Program-made: the position numbers and the translations under genes
In this document: positions 21,104 to 30,417 of the stretch, piece after piece
Numbering within the stretch: the stretch's first letter is position 1
Layout: the number at the start of each line of letters is the position of its first letter
The notes under the pieces: model-generated
Seen by the model: only the letters and a program-made list of their open reading frames with translations
Databases searched by the model: none
Told to the model about the DNA's origin: nothing
Origin: Bacteroidales bacterium
GTDB lineage: Bacteria > Bacteroidota > Bacteroidia > Bacteroidales > UBA1402
Direction of reading: 5' to 3'
DNA: 64,000 nucleotides
NCBI GenBank assembly: GCA_017464285.1
Contig: JAFUDT010000004.1
Location: 1 to 64,000 of the forward strand

Positions 21104-23380
21104 ATGCAAGCTCCATTTGTCAAGACCATTGACTTGGGTGATGGCAGAACCATTACCCTGGAAAACGGAAAGCTGGCCAAGCAGGCCGACGGTTCCGTGA
21201 TGTTGCGAATGAACAACATTGTTCTGCTCGCAACCGTATGTTCGGCCCAAGAGGTCACTCCCGGAACGGATTTCATGCCGCTGACCGTTGAGTACAAAGA
21301 AAAATTCGCCGCTGCCGGCCGTTTTCCCGGCGGCTTTACCCGTAGAGAAGGCCGTGCCTCGGATTATGAAATCCTGACCTCGCGTCTGGTGGACCGTGCC
21401 CTTCGGCCGCTGTTCCCCGACAACTATCATGCCGACACCATCGTACAGGTGACCCTGTATTCGGCCGACGACAACTGCGACGGCGACATGCCCGATGCTC
21501 TGGCCGGTCTGGCAGCCTCGGCAGCTCTGGCCTGCTCGGATATTCCCTTTAACGGTCCTATCTCCGAAGTCCGTGTGGCCCGTATCGACGGCCAGTTCAA
21601 GATTAACCCGACTTCGGCCGAACTTCGTACCGCCGACATGGACATCATGGTCGGTGCTACCATCGACAACATCATGATGGTCGAAGGCGAGATGCAGGAG
21701 GTTCAGGAAGCCGATCTGCTCGAAGCCCTCAAGGTGGCTCATCAGGCCATCAAGGTGCAGTGCCAGGCTCAGATCGAGCTGGCCGAAATGGCCGGTAAGA
21801 CCGTCAAGCGTGAGTACTGCCACGAAGTGAACGACGAGGACCTGCGCCGCGACGTTCGCGAGAAAACCTATGCCAAGGCCTATGCCTGTGCCGCTTCCTG
21901 CAATACCGACAAGCATTCCCGCGAAGCCAACTTCAAAGCCATCATGGACGAGTACCTCTCCACCATGACCGAAGAGGAACAGGAAGAAAAAGCCGAAATG
22001 GTGGGTCGCTATTACCACGATGTAGAGCGCGATGCCATGCGCCGTTGCGTGCTGGACGAAGGCAAGCGTCTGGACGGCCGCAAGACCAACGAGATCCGTC
22101 CCATCTGGTGCGAAGTCGATCCGCTGCCCGGTTGCCACGGTTCGGCCATCTTCACCCGCGGCGAAACCCAGTCGCTGAGTTCTGTCACGCTGGGCACCAA
22201 ACTCGACGAGAAGATTGTCGATGATGTCCTGAACCAGACCCCCGAGCGTTTCCTGCTCCATTATAATTTCCCGCCTTTCTCGACGGGTGAGGCCCGTGCT
22301 CCGCGTGGTGTCGGCCGTCGTGAGATCGGTCACGGCCATCTGGCCTGGCGTGCGCTGAAGGCCATGCTGCCCAAGGATTATCCCTACGTATTGCGCGTGG
22401 TTTCCGATATTCTGGAATCGAACGGCTCCTCTTCGATGGCCACCGTCTGTGCCGGCTGTCTGGCCCTGATGGATGCCGGTGTGCCTCTCAGGAAGCCGGT
22501 GGCCGGTATCGCCATGGGTCTGATCAGTGAAAACAAAGGGACCAACTATCGCGTCCTGTCCGATATCCTGGGTGATGAAGACCACCTGGGCGACATGGAC
22601 TTCAAGGTGACCGGTACCCGCGACGGTATCACCGCCACCCAGATGGATATCAAGGTGGACGGTCTTTCGTACGAGATTCTGGAGAAGGCTCTGAATCAGG
22701 CCCGCGAAGGTCGTCTGCACATTCTGGACAAGATTACTGAAACCCTGCCCGCTCCGCGTCCCGACCTCAAGCCCAATGCTCCGCGTCTGGAAGTCATCTT
22801 CATCCCGAAGGAATTCATCGGTGCAGTCATCGGCCCTGGCGGCAAGATTATCCAGGGTATGCAGGAGGAGACAGGTGCTACGATTACCATCGAGGAAATC
22901 GACGGACAGGGTCGTGTCGAGATTGCCGCCGTCAACAAGGCTTCGATTGATGCCGCCCTGGCCAAGATCAATGCCATCGTGGCCATTCCCGAAGTGGGCA
23001 AGGTCTATCAGGGCAAGGTGCGCTCCATCATGCCTTATGGCGCCTTCGTGGAGTTCCTGCCTGGCAAGGACGGCTTGCTCCACATTTCCGAAATAGAGTG
23101 GAAGCGTCTGGAGACCGTCGAGGAGTCCGGCCTGAAGGAAGGCGACGAAATCGAGGTCAAGCTGCTCGACATCGATGCCAAGACGGGCAAGTTCAAACTC
23201 TCCCGCAAGGTGCTGCTCGAGAAGCCCGAAGGTTATGTCGAGCCCGCCGAACGCGAACGTCGTCCGCGTCCTGAGCGCGGTGACCGCCCCGACCGAGGCG
23301 AACGTCGTCCCCACGGCGAGCGTGGTGACCGTCGTCCCCGTGGTGAAAACAACGGTGAATCCCAGCCTGTTGCCGAATAA
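21104..23380 (+). CDS. pnp: Polyribonucleotide nucleotidyltransferase (PNPase)
   Basis: 758 residues from the ATG at 21104, which gives the expected [20 protein letters not shown] start; a GTG at 21080 in frame is less likely. Two RNase PH domains ([11 protein letters not shown] and [15 protein letters not shown]) flank a helical region, followed by a KH domain with [17 protein letters not shown] and an S1 domain near residue 640. PNPase degrades RNA 3' to 5' by phosphorolysis. The last ~45 residues are rich in Arg, Gly and Pro ([12 protein letters not shown] and similar), a disordered RNA-binding type tail. A terminator follows 24 bp after the stop. Confidence 0.97.
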   Translation: MQAPFVKTIDLGDGRTITLENGKLAKQADGSVMLRMNNIVLLATVCSAQEVTPGTDFMPLTVEYKEKFAAAGRFPGGFTRREGRASDYEILTSRLVDRALRPLFPDNYHADTIVQVTLYSADDNCDGDMPDALAGLAASAALACSDIPFNGPISEVRVARIDGQFKINPTSAELRTADMDIMVGATIDNIMMVEGEMQEVQEADLLEALKVAHQAIKVQCQAQIELAEMAGKTVKREYCHEVNDEDLRRDVREKTYAKAYACAASCNTDKHSREANFKAIMDEYLSTMTEEEQEEKAEMVGRYYHDVERDAMRRCVLDEGKRLDGRKTNEIRPIWCEVDPLPGCHGSAIFTRGETQSLSSVTLGTKLDEKIVDDVLNQTPERFLLHYNFPPFSTGEARAPRGVGRREIGHGHLAWRALKAMLPKDYPYVLRVVSDILESNGSSSMATVCAGCLALMDAGVPLRKPVAGIAMGLISENKGTNYRVLSDILGDEDHLGDMDFKVTGTRDGITATQMDIKVDGLSYEILEKALNQAREGRLHILDKITETLPAPRPDLKPNAPRLEVIFIPKEFIGAVIGPGGKIIQGMQEETGATITIEEIDGQGRVEIAAVNKASIDAALAKINAIVAIPEVGKVYQGKVRSIMPYGAFVEFLPGKDGLLHISEIEWKRLETVEESGLKEGDEIEVKLLDIDAKTGKFKLSRKVLLEKPEGYVEPAERERRPRPERGDRPDRGERRPHGERGDRRPRGENNGESQPVAE

Positions 23381-23403
23381 TCGACAGATTGAGTGATATT
23401 TGT

Positions 23404-23436
23404 AAAGAGGGTGACCCTAAGTCATCCTCTTTTTTA
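23404..23436 (+). terminator. Intrinsic terminator after pnp
   Basis: Stem AAGAGGGTGAC with GTCATCCTCTT (one G-U wobble), short loop, then a run of six or more T. Confidence 0.85.
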
Positions 23437-23700
23437 GTGAGCCACCGAAGTCTCACAAAAAACCCTTCGCCGCTCCCTGTCCCTCCAACCTGCCGCCACC
23501 TGCCGACTCGTAGAGCCGTGGCCTGCGGTGAAAGGGCAGCACCCTACGCAGCACAGCCACCGTGGTGTACCACTGGGTCTCCCTGTCCAATATGTTTGGA
23601 ATGCTCACGAGTGTTAAATCACATTAATGTCATCGTTATTTATTGTAAAGGCTGTTTGATTCCATATCTGCGCAGGATATTTTTGCCCAAAACGAAAGGT

Positions 23701-23856
23701 ATGTTTGCAAAATATCCGTCTCGGTATATTCATGTCCTGCTGACAGCGTTTCTTTTGCTGTGCTTTGCTGGTAGCCTTTTTGCCGCCGGAAGCTATAGGC
23801 ACTACCTTCCCGGCGGCTCAGTGATGGTGGAGACCGTCTCACCTGGCAGTACTTAA
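23701..23856 (+). CDS. Possible 51-residue exported peptide, doubtful or decayed
   Basis: ATG at 23701 opens 51 codons: a basic start, a convincing hydrophobic signal core (HVLLTAFLLLCFAGSLFAAG), then about 22 residues ending at TAA. Past this stop the same frame continues with another stop 13 codons later and then a further open stretch of about 30 codons, which could be a decayed longer gene. The codon usage is unlike the flanking genes, and there is no clear promoter. It is as likely to be chance or a pseudogene fragment as a real small secreted peptide. Confidence 0.25.
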   Translation: MFAKYPSRYIHVLLTAFLLLCFAGSLFAAGSYRHYLPGGSVMVETVSPGST

Positions 23857-23918
23857 CCTGTCGGCAAAGATTCTCCAGCCTTGGCTGAATAAAACCTGAA
23901 CGTTTTGGGGTCATTCTT

Positions 23919-24028
23919 CTACCTTACTACTATCTTACCACAAAGAACCTTCAAAGAAGGCACAAAGAAGGTACGGCCGAATTTGGTTGTCAGATTACAG
24001 TCTTACGACTGAACCCGGTTGACGGGTT
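23919..24028. repeat. Array of five 11-bp units followed by two abutting hairpins
   Basis: Five consecutive 11-bp units run from 23919 to 23973: two of one type (CTACCTTACTA, CTATCTTACCA) and three of another (CAAAGAACCTT, CAAAGAAGGCA, CAAAGAAGGTA). CCTTC-AAA-GAAGG at 23948-23960 is also a perfect small inverted repeat. Then come two directly adjacent perfect stem-loops: CAGTC-TTAC-GACTG at 23998-24011 and AACCCG-GTTGA-CGGGTT at 24012-24028. All of this lies upstream of the -33 box at 24053, so it is not in the leader of the DUF2007 gene. Confidence 0.6.
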
Positions 24029-24052
24029 AATGACAGTGAAAGCCTAGCCCGA

Positions 24053-24084
24053 TTTGGAAATATGAAAAGGAAATCATACCTTTG
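24053..24084 (+). promoter_or_regulatory. Promoter of the DUF2007 gene
   Basis: TTTG at 24053-24056, 20-bp spacer, TACCTTTG at 24077-24084. Both boxes match the Bacteroidota consensus. The ATG at 24126 follows after a leader of about 35 nt. Confidence 0.8.
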
Positions 24085-24125
24085 ACAATCTTGTATCTGC
24101 CGCTATAACAGAAAATAAAAAGAGA

Positions 24126-24368
24126 ATGAACGAGAAAGAAAGGACTTGTGTGCTGGCCGAATATGGCTCTTTGGGCGAAGCGGCTGTGATCAAAGGTCTG
24201 CTGGAGGCCAACGGGATAGACAGTTTCATCTCCGACAGGGGAGCCAACAGTCTATGGCCTGTAGGGACTTCCAGTGTCATCAGTGTCCGGCTGAATATTC
24301 TGGAAAAGGACCTGGAAAAAGCAAAGGCGGTTTTGGCCGCCGCCGAAACCGCAGAGAATTCCGATTAA
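24126..24368 (+). CDS. DUF2007 domain protein (putative signal-transducing)
   Basis: 80 residues, a single DUF2007 domain: VLAEYGSLGEAAVIKGLLEANGI, then SDRGANSLWPVG, then ISVRLNILEKDLEKAKAVL. The domain has a ferredoxin-like fold related to P-II proteins and is often called putative signal-transducing, but no ligand or partner is established. It is monocistronic from a strong promoter and converges on the DEAD-box helicase gene with 28 bp between the stops. Confidence 0.85.
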   Translation: MNEKERTCVLAEYGSLGEAAVIKGLLEANGIDSFISDRGANSLWPVGTSSVISVRLNILEKDLEKAKAVLAAAETAENSD

Positions 24369-24396
24369 AAAAGGGAAAGGGCTGTCAAGGCCGGGG

Positions 24397-25815
24397 TCAG
24401 TCGGCGTTTTGTCCGGAATCCGGCTTGGATCCGTGCCTGTGGTGACGGTGGCGGTGTCTCTTCCCTGTTTGTGGAGCTGCCGTCTCGGTCCTGGCCGTAG
24501 AGCCCGTGGCCTCCTGAGCCGGTCGCGGTTGCTTTTGTGGGGTTTCCCGGCGCTGCGGTTTCGGGGAACTGCCCGAATGCTGTTGGGGACGTTTTTTGTC
24601 TTTGCGCTGCGAACGCCCGTCTCCTTTTGGGGAACCTTTCCCTCTTCGCCGGTATTTTTCGGGATGATGTTCGGGTGTTTCCCCTAACTCTGCGGGGACG
24701 GCCCCTTTGTCGATTTCTTTTTCCAGGAACTGCTCGATCTGGGCAAAGCGATACTGGTCGTCCTCGGAGACGAAGGTCACGCCGCTGCCTTTTTCACCGG
24801 CACGGGCGGTGCGGCCGATGCGATGCACATAGTCTTCCGGGTCGTGAGGCACATCGTAGTTGATGACCATGGTGATGTCGTCGATGTCGATGCCGCGCGA
24901 GACAATGTCGGTGGCCACCAGGACGTTGGTCTGTCCGCTCTTGAACTGGTACATCACCTGGTCGCGCTGAGCCTGGTCCAGGTCGGAGTGCATGTCGATC
25001 ACCTGAAGACCTTTCTGACGCAGGATGCGATAGACTTCCTTGACCTTGATTTTGGACGAGGCGAAAATCAGCACTTTCTCGGTCGGTTTCAGATCGGCGA
25101 GCAGGTGCTGGACCAGGGTGGGTTTCTGTTTCTCGTAGCAGATATAGGCTGTCTGGCTGATGTTCTCGTTGGGTTTGGACACGGCCAGCCTCACTTCGAC
25201 GGGATTGACCAGGATCTTTTTGGCCAGCTCGCGGATCTTGGGCGGCATGGTGGCCGAAAAGAGCATGTTCTGCCGGCGTTTGGGCAGCTCGGCGATGACT
25301 TGCAGGATGTCGTCGATAAAGCCCATGTCGAGCATACGGTCGGCCTCGTCCAGCACGAAATGGTTCACATGGGTCAGATCTATGAGTCCGAGCTTGATAT
25401 AGGAGAGCAGCCGGCCGGGCGTGGCAATGATGATGTCGGCACCGGCATCCAGGCCTTTTTTCTGCTGGGCCCAGACCAGGCCGTCGTTACCCCCGTAGAT
25501 AGCTACGGAAGACACAGGCAGATAGTAGGCAAAGCCCTCGACCTGCTGGTCGATCTGCTGGGCCAGCTCCCGGGTGGGCACCATGATGACGGCATGGATG
25601 GCCGGATCGGCAGGCTGGTCCAGGAGCAGATGGTTGAGGATAGGCAGCAGGTAGGCGGCGGTTTTGCCTGTGCCCGTCTGGGCGCAGCCGATCAGATCGT
25701 GTCCTTCGAGCAACAGGGGTATGGCTTGTTCCTGGATGGGCGTGCATTGGCGGAAGTTCATGTCCCAGAGTCCGTCGAGAATGTCGTCTTCCAAATCGAG
25801 TTCTTCAAAAGTCAT
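24397..25815 (-). CDS. DEAD-box RNA helicase (RhlE-like)
   Basis: 472 residues. Motifs in order: Q motif CTPIQEQAIP, Walker A AQTGTGKT, PTRELA, LDEADRMLDMGF (DEAD), SAT in LFSATMPP, and HRIGRTARAGEKG in the second RecA domain. The last ~90 residues are a basic, low-complexity tail rich in Lys, Arg, His and Gln, typical of RhlE-type helicases that act on rRNA or mRNA. It is transcribed away from carB with its own -7 box at 25900-25893, so it is probably not part of the carAB transcript. Confidence 0.94.
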   Translation of the reverse strand: MTFEELDLEDDILDGLWDMNFRQCTPIQEQAIPLLLEGHDLIGCAQTGTGKTAAYLLPILNHLLLDQPADPAIHAVIMVPTRELAQQIDQQVEGFAYYLPVSSVAIYGGNDGLVWAQQKKGLDAGADIIIATPGRLLSYIKLGLIDLTHVNHFVLDEADRMLDMGFIDDILQVIAELPKRRQNMLFSATMPPKIRELAKKILVNPVEVRLAVSKPNENISQTAYICYEKQKPTLVQHLLADLKPTEKVLIFASSKIKVKEVYRILRQKGLQVIDMHSDLDQAQRDQVMYQFKSGQTNVLVATDIVSRGIDIDDITMVINYDVPHDPEDYVHRIGRTARAGEKGSGVTFVSEDDQYRFAQIEQFLEKEIDKGAVPAELGETPEHHPEKYRRRGKGSPKGDGRSQRKDKKRPQQHSGSSPKPQRRETPQKQPRPAQEATGSTARTETAAPQTGKRHRHRHHRHGSKPDSGQNAD

Positions 25816-25892
25816 GCGGCAGAGGTTATGGGGAAGGCTTTTGGCTCTTTCCCCGACAGGGAGAGCCTTGCTCCGTGTTCTTATTCTGGCCG

Positions 25893-25900
25893 CAAAGTTA
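25893..25900 (-). promoter_or_regulatory. -7 box for the DEAD-box helicase gene
   Basis: Minus strand reads TAACTTTG (TAnnTTTG) in the 109-bp gap after carB. The -33 box is not clear. Start codon at 25815, so the leader would be about 70 nt. Confidence 0.5.
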
Positions 25901-25924
25901 AAGAAAATAAGTCAATCAGCCTAA

Positions 25925-27622
25925 TTACGGGTAAGACAAATACAGGTAATTGGTCTGGGCCGGGTACTCTGCCGCCAGCGTATCAATCTGATTGACAATG
26001 GGAAGAATGCCCAGTTCTTTCCGCCACTGGCGGACAAGGAGCACCGCCTGCTCCATCTTCATATATTCTTCCATGCCCAACGCCCGGGCTATCTGGAAAT
26101 CGGAGAAACCATAGACTTTGGCCTCGTGCAGAATCTCGATAAAAAGGGGATCCTCAATATATTCGAGAGCTCCTTCTTCGCCCGGATCACTTGCCAGCCG
26201 GGCAATCTGTCGGAACTCCTGCAGACGGAAGTCTATGTCCACAATGTGTTTCAACTTTTGCAGAAACCAACAGTCTATTCTTGTGAGCTGATGTATTTGT
26301 TCGACCGTATAGCCAAGCTGCAAGGCTTTTGAGATAACGAAAACGCGGATGTCTGTGGGATCATGCAGCGCAGAGGGGATATCCTTTATTCCCAGGTCGT
26401 GGTTCTCTACAAACCCGTGCATCCCCTGACAGGTCATTCGCAGCGCTTTCTGCAGCACTTCTTCAAAATTGCGACCGATGGCCATCACTTCGCCGACGCT
26501 CTTCATGGAGGAGCCCAGCATACGTTCCACGCCGGGAAATTTTGTCAGATCCCAGCGGGGAATCTTGCAGACGACATAGTCAAGAGCCGGTTCAAAAAAG
26601 GCTGAAGTGGTTTTTGTCACGGCATTTTTCAGTTCAAAAAGTCCATAGCCCAGTCCGAGTTTGGCGGCCACAAAGGCCAGGGGATAGCCGGTGGCTTTCG
26701 AGGCCAGTGCCGACGAGCGCGACAGGCGTGCATTCACCTCGATGACACGGTAGTCATCGGACATGGGATCAAGGGCATACTGGACATTGCACTCTCCGAC
26801 GATGCCGAGATGCCGGATGATCTTGATGGCCAGGGCTCGCAGTTGGTGGTATTCATGGTTGCTGAGCGTCTGCGAGGGAGCCACTACAATAGACTCTCCT
26901 GTATGGATTCCCAGAGGATCGAGGTTCTCCATGTTACAGACAGTGATACAGTTGCCGTAGCGGTCGCAGACCACTTCATATTCTATTTCTTTCCATCCCT
27001 TCAGGCTTTTTTCCACCAGTACCTGATCGGAGAACGAGAAGGCCTCTTCGGCTTGTCTTTCCAGTTCTTCCTGATTGTCACAGAATCCGGATCCGAGTCC
27101 GCCGAGCGCATAGGCGGCGCGAAGGATGACCGGAAAACCCAGTTCCCCGGCGGCCTGATGCACTTCTTCTGTCGAGCCGCAGGCGACACTCTCGATGGTT
27201 TTTATATGGATTTCGTCCAGCCGCTTTACAAAAAGATCCCGGTCTTCAGTGTCCATGATGGCTTGCACGGGCGTGCCCAGCACCTGCACTCCGTATTTTT
27301 CCAGTACTCCGCTTTGGAAAAGCTCCACACCGCAGTTCAGGGCCGTCTGCCCTCCGAAAGACAGCAGGATTCCGTCGGGACGCTCTTTTTCGATGACACG
27401 CTCGACGAATTTGGGTTGCACGGGAAGGAAATATATCTTGTCGGCCACTCCCGCGGAGGTTTGTACCGTGGCGATATTGGGATTGATGAGTACGGTTTCG
27501 ATCCCTTCTTCCTTCAAGGCTTTCAGTGCCTGTGAACCGCTGTAGTCAAATTCGCCGGCCTGGCCGATTTTAAGGGCGCCGCTGCCCAGCAGCAATACTT
27601 TTTGGATGGGATGGACTGTCAT
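25925..27622 (-). CDS. carB: Carbamoyl-phosphate synthase large subunit, N-terminal half only
   Basis: 565 residues from the ATG at 27622, which overlaps the carA stop in an ATGA arrangement; an ATG at 27658 further inside carA is less likely. The start [20 protein letters not shown], then [38 protein letters not shown] and [17 protein letters not shown] are the carboxyphosphate ATP-grasp domain, followed by the helical oligomerisation domain ([11 protein letters not shown]). The protein stops at [11 protein letters not shown], the junction where a normal ~1070-residue CarB enters its second ATP-grasp domain. The carbamoyl-phosphate-forming half and the allosteric domain are absent; only 109 bp separate the stop from the next gene. 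All visible N-half motifs look intact, so this is not obvious decay. Confidence 0.9.
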   Translation of the reverse strand: MTVHPIQKVLLLGSGALKIGQAGEFDYSGSQALKALKEEGIETVLINPNIATVQTSAGVADKIYFLPVQPKFVERVIEKERPDGILLSFGGQTALNCGVELFQSGVLEKYGVQVLGTPVQAIMDTEDRDLFVKRLDEIHIKTIESVACGSTEEVHQAAGELGFPVILRAAYALGGLGSGFCDNQEELERQAEEAFSFSDQVLVEKSLKGWKEIEYEVVCDRYGNCITVCNMENLDPLGIHTGESIVVAPSQTLSNHEYHQLRALAIKIIRHLGIVGECNVQYALDPMSDDYRVIEVNARLSRSSALASKATGYPLAFVAAKLGLGYGLFELKNAVTKTTSAFFEPALDYVVCKIPRWDLTKFPGVERMLGSSMKSVGEVMAIGRNFEEVLQKALRMTCQGMHGFVENHDLGIKDIPSALHDPTDIRVFVISKALQLGYTVEQIHQLTRIDCWFLQKLKHIVDIDFRLQEFRQIARLASDPGEEGALEYIEDPLFIEILHEAKVYGFSDFQIARALGMEEYMKMEQAVLLVRQWRKELGILPIVNQIDTLAAEYPAQTNYLYLSYP

Positions 27623-28719
27623 AGGCTGTGGTTTTTGTAGGCTTGCAGATATTGACAAAAAACATCAAACAGGAATTCCGTATCGACCGGGCCGGAGCAG
27701 GCTTCCGGATGGAACTGTGCCGACAGCCACGGATGATGTCTGTGCCGGATGCCTTCGTTCGATCCGTCGTTCATGTTGACAAACAAGGGCTCCCAATCTT
27801 CGGGCAGGGTCGAGCTGTCCACGGCATAGCCGTGATTCTGGGAGGTAATAAAACACCGGGTGCTGCCAACCTGCTGTACAGGCTGGTTGTGGCTACGGTG
27901 TCCGTATTTCAGTTTGTAGGTCTTGGCTCCTGCCGCCTTGGCCAGCAGCTGGTTGCCCAGGCAGATGCCCATGCATGGCTTCACGACGGGCTGTTGCAGG
28001 AATGTCCTGATATGCTCGACGGTCTCCCGACAGATTTCGGGGTCTCCCGGCCCGTTGGTCAGGAACAGGCCGTCGAAGTCGAGAAGGTTGAAATCGTAGT
28101 CCCAGGGTACACGCACCACCTCAATACCGCGTCGGAGCAGGCAACGGACAATATTGGCCTTTACACCGCAGTCCACCAGAACTACCCGAAACAAAGTCTT
28201 ACCGGCAGGGGTATAGCGGACAACTTCGCGGCAACTGACCCGCTCCACCCAGTTGGTGCTGCCATAGTCTTCGAACTGCATTGTCTGCTCTTCCCGGAAG
28301 ACGATTCTTCCAGTCATGACTCCCTGCTCGCGCAAGTGCAAGGTCAACCGGCGGGTATCAATGCCCGTCAGGGCGGGAATCTGCTCTCTTTGCAGCCATG
28401 AGGCCAGGGATTCCCGGGCGTTCCAATGGGAATAGGCTCGGCTGTAGTCGGAGACAATCAAGGCGGCGGGATGAATGCGGTCGCTCTCCGTGAAAACCGG
28501 CAGTCCGTCGGCTCCGTTGTCGACCGGAGGGACCCCGTAATTGCCGATAAGCGGATAGGTCATGACCAGTATCTGCCCGGCATAGCTGGGGTCTGTCAGA
28601 CTTTCAGGATAACCTGTCATGGCAGTATTGAAGACTACCTCCCCACTGATGTTCTTTTGAAATCCGAACGACTGGCCGACATAGCGGCTGCCGTCGTCAA
28701 GTATCAATACTGCATCCAT
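27619..28719 (-). CDS. carA: Carbamoyl-phosphate synthase small (glutaminase) subunit
   Basis: 366 residues. The N-terminal CPSase_sm domain ([21 protein letters not shown]) is followed by a class I glutamine amidotransferase domain with nucleophile Cys253 in [11 protein letters not shown], then [11 protein letters not shown], and the His-Glu pair in [10 protein letters not shown]. It releases ammonia from glutamine for the large subunit. It starts 3 bp after asnB ends and overlaps the half-length carB by 4 bp, so translation of the two is coupled. The glutaminase triad is complete, which argues that the complex is used. Confidence 0.96.
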   Translation of the reverse strand: MDAVLILDDGSRYVGQSFGFQKNISGEVVFNTAMTGYPESLTDPSYAGQILVMTYPLIGNYGVPPVDNGADGLPVFTESDRIHPAALIVSDYSRAYSHWNARESLASWLQREQIPALTGIDTRRLTLHLREQGVMTGRIVFREEQTMQFEDYGSTNWVERVSCREVVRYTPAGKTLFRVVLVDCGVKANIVRCLLRRGIEVVRVPWDYDFNLLDFDGLFLTNGPGDPEICRETVEHIRTFLQQPVVKPCMGICLGNQLLAKAAGAKTYKLKYGHRSHNQPVQQVGSTRCFITSQNHGYAVDSSTLPEDWEPLFVNMNDGSNEGIRHRHHPWLSAQFHPEACSGPVDTEFLFDVFCQYLQAYKNHSL

Positions 28720-28722
28720 TTC

Positions 28723-30408
28723 TCAATATGCTTGTTCGTGAATCCCTTTTATGGCGCGACCGCTCGGATCGTTCATGTTCTTGAAGGCCGCATCCCACTG
28801 TAGGGCGACGGCCGTGGAGCAGGCAACGCTGGCTTCCTGGTTGACACTGCGTGCGGCAGAGTCGCTGGGGAAATGCTCGGCAAAAACAGAGCGATAGTAG
28901 TATTCTTCCTTGTTGAGCGGCGGGTTGACGGGAAAGCGCTCGGCGGCATGGGCCATCTGCTCGTCGCTGACAGCCTGGGCTGTCATCTGTTTGAGGGTAT
29001 CGATCCAACTGTAGCCCACCCCGTCGCTGAACTGCTCTTTCTGTCGCCAGGCGATTTCGGCAGGCAACATGTCGGCAAAGGCTTCGCGGACGATCTTCTT
29101 TTCGATTGTAAAATCGGCCGATCCGGGTGTCTTCGGCCCGCACATCTTCGCCTCCGGGTTGAGGCGCATGGCAACATCGAGAAACTCCTTGTCGAGGAAG
29201 GGGACACGTCCTTCGACTCCCCAGGCCGAAAGACTTTTGTTGGCGCGGAGGCAGTCGTAGAGGTAGAGTTTGCTCAGTTTGCGAAGGGTCTCTTCGTGGA
29301 AGGCCTTGGCATCTGGGGCTTTATGAAAATACAAATATCCGCCGAACACTTCGTCGGCTCCTTCTCCGCTGAGCACCATCTTGATGCCCGTCGATTTGAT
29401 GACCCGGGCCAGCAGATACATTGGTGTGGAGGCCCGGACGGTGGTGACATCGTAGGTCTCGATGAAATAAATGACATCACGGAGGGCATCGAGACCTTCC
29501 TGGAGAGTATAGTTGATTTCGTGGTGGACGGTTCCGATATGATCGGCTACGAGCCGGGCCTTGGCCAGATCCGGAGCCCCTTTCAGTCCCACGGCAAAGG
29601 AGTGCAGACGGGGCCAGTAGGCTTTGGTCCGGGAGTTGTCTTCGATACGCATCTCCGAGTATTTTTCTGCAATGGCGGAAATCACCGAAGAATCGAGTCC
29701 TCCGCTGAGCAGTACACCGTAGGGCACGTCGCTCATCAGCTGGCGCTTTACGGCTGCCTCAAGGGCCTGGCGGACTGCTGTCACAGAGGCCGGGTTGTCT
29801 TTGACGGCCTCGTATTGCATCCAGTCGCGGCGGTAATACCTCTTCATGCCTGGTTCTTTGCTCCAAAAATAATGTCCGGGCAGAAAAGGTTCATAGCGTT
29901 CACATTGTCCTTCGAGCGACTTCAGTTCGGAGGCCACATAGACTGTGCCGTCCGGGTCGTAACCGATATACAGGGGAATTACCCCGATGGGATCCCGGGC
30001 AATCAAAAACCCGTCCCGCTGCTCATCATAAAGGACAAAGGCAAAAATGCCGCTGATGTCTTCGAGAAAGGCAATGCCTTTTTCCCGATACAGAGCCAGG
30101 ATCACCTCACAGTCCGATCCTGTCTGAAATTCGTACCGGCCGGCAAAACGACGTCGGATTTCCTGGTGGTTGTAGATTTCGCCGTTCACTGCCAGCACTT
30201 GTCTGCGGTCGGATGAAAACAAGGGCTGTCCACCGCTTTCGGGATCGACGATGCTGAGCCGTTCGTGTGCGAGAATGGCAGAACCGCCGCACCAGATGCC
30301 ACTCCAATCAGGGCCCCGATGACGGATCTTCTGACTCATCTGCAAGGCTTTCCGACGTAGGTCGGGCGTTTGCTCCTTCACATTCAGGATGGCTGTTATT
30401 CCACACAT
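28723..30408 (-). CDS. asnB: Asparagine synthetase B (glutamine-hydrolysing)
   Basis: 561 residues. Cys2 (MCGITAILN) is the N-terminal nucleophile of a class II amidotransferase; RHRGPDWSG and the NGEIYNH motif follow. The synthetase domain has the PP-loop LLSGGLDSSVISA and later GEGADEVFGGY. The enzyme makes asparagine from aspartate, ATP and glutamine nitrogen. Spacing is 9 bp to purF upstream and 3 bp to carA downstream, so it belongs to the pyrG-purF-asnB-carA-carB unit. Confidence 0.96.
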   Translation of the reverse strand: MCGITAILNVKEQTPDLRRKALQMSQKIRHRGPDWSGIWCGGSAILAHERLSIVDPESGGQPLFSSDRRQVLAVNGEIYNHQEIRRRFAGRYEFQTGSDCEVILALYREKGIAFLEDISGIFAFVLYDEQRDGFLIARDPIGVIPLYIGYDPDGTVYVASELKSLEGQCERYEPFLPGHYFWSKEPGMKRYYRRDWMQYEAVKDNPASVTAVRQALEAAVKRQLMSDVPYGVLLSGGLDSSVISAIAEKYSEMRIEDNSRTKAYWPRLHSFAVGLKGAPDLAKARLVADHIGTVHHEINYTLQEGLDALRDVIYFIETYDVTTVRASTPMYLLARVIKSTGIKMVLSGEGADEVFGGYLYFHKAPDAKAFHEETLRKLSKLYLYDCLRANKSLSAWGVEGRVPFLDKEFLDVAMRLNPEAKMCGPKTPGSADFTIEKKIVREAFADMLPAEIAWRQKEQFSDGVGYSWIDTLKQMTAQAVSDEQMAHAAERFPVNPPLNKEEYYYRSVFAEHFPSDSAARSVNQEASVACSTAVALQWDAAFKNMNDPSGRAIKGIHEQAY

Positions 30409-30417
30409 ATTCAGAGA

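Larger units (their letters stand above)
23437..24052. other. Gene-poor interval with structured elements
   Basis: About 600 bp between the pnp terminator and the DUF2007 promoter. Nothing here resembles a known protein. The left part (23440-23600) is C-rich with short direct repeats (CCTGCCG twice). The middle has one short ORF at 23701-23856 and an imperfect GC-rich inverted repeat at 23782-23817. The right part has the 11-bp repeat array and hairpins listed separately. It could be decayed DNA, a multi-copy intergenic element or an untranslated RNA locus. Confidence 0.6.

Noticed and set aside
21059-23314. A 751-codon open frame antisense to pnp
   Set aside because: It is the mirror of a highly conserved, codon-biased gene; its translation is low-complexity and matches no family, while pnp is unmistakable.
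25816-25924. A frameshift hiding the second half of carB
   Set aside because: Only 109 bp are available, and they contain the helicase -7 box; none of the frames shows CarB second-half motifs.
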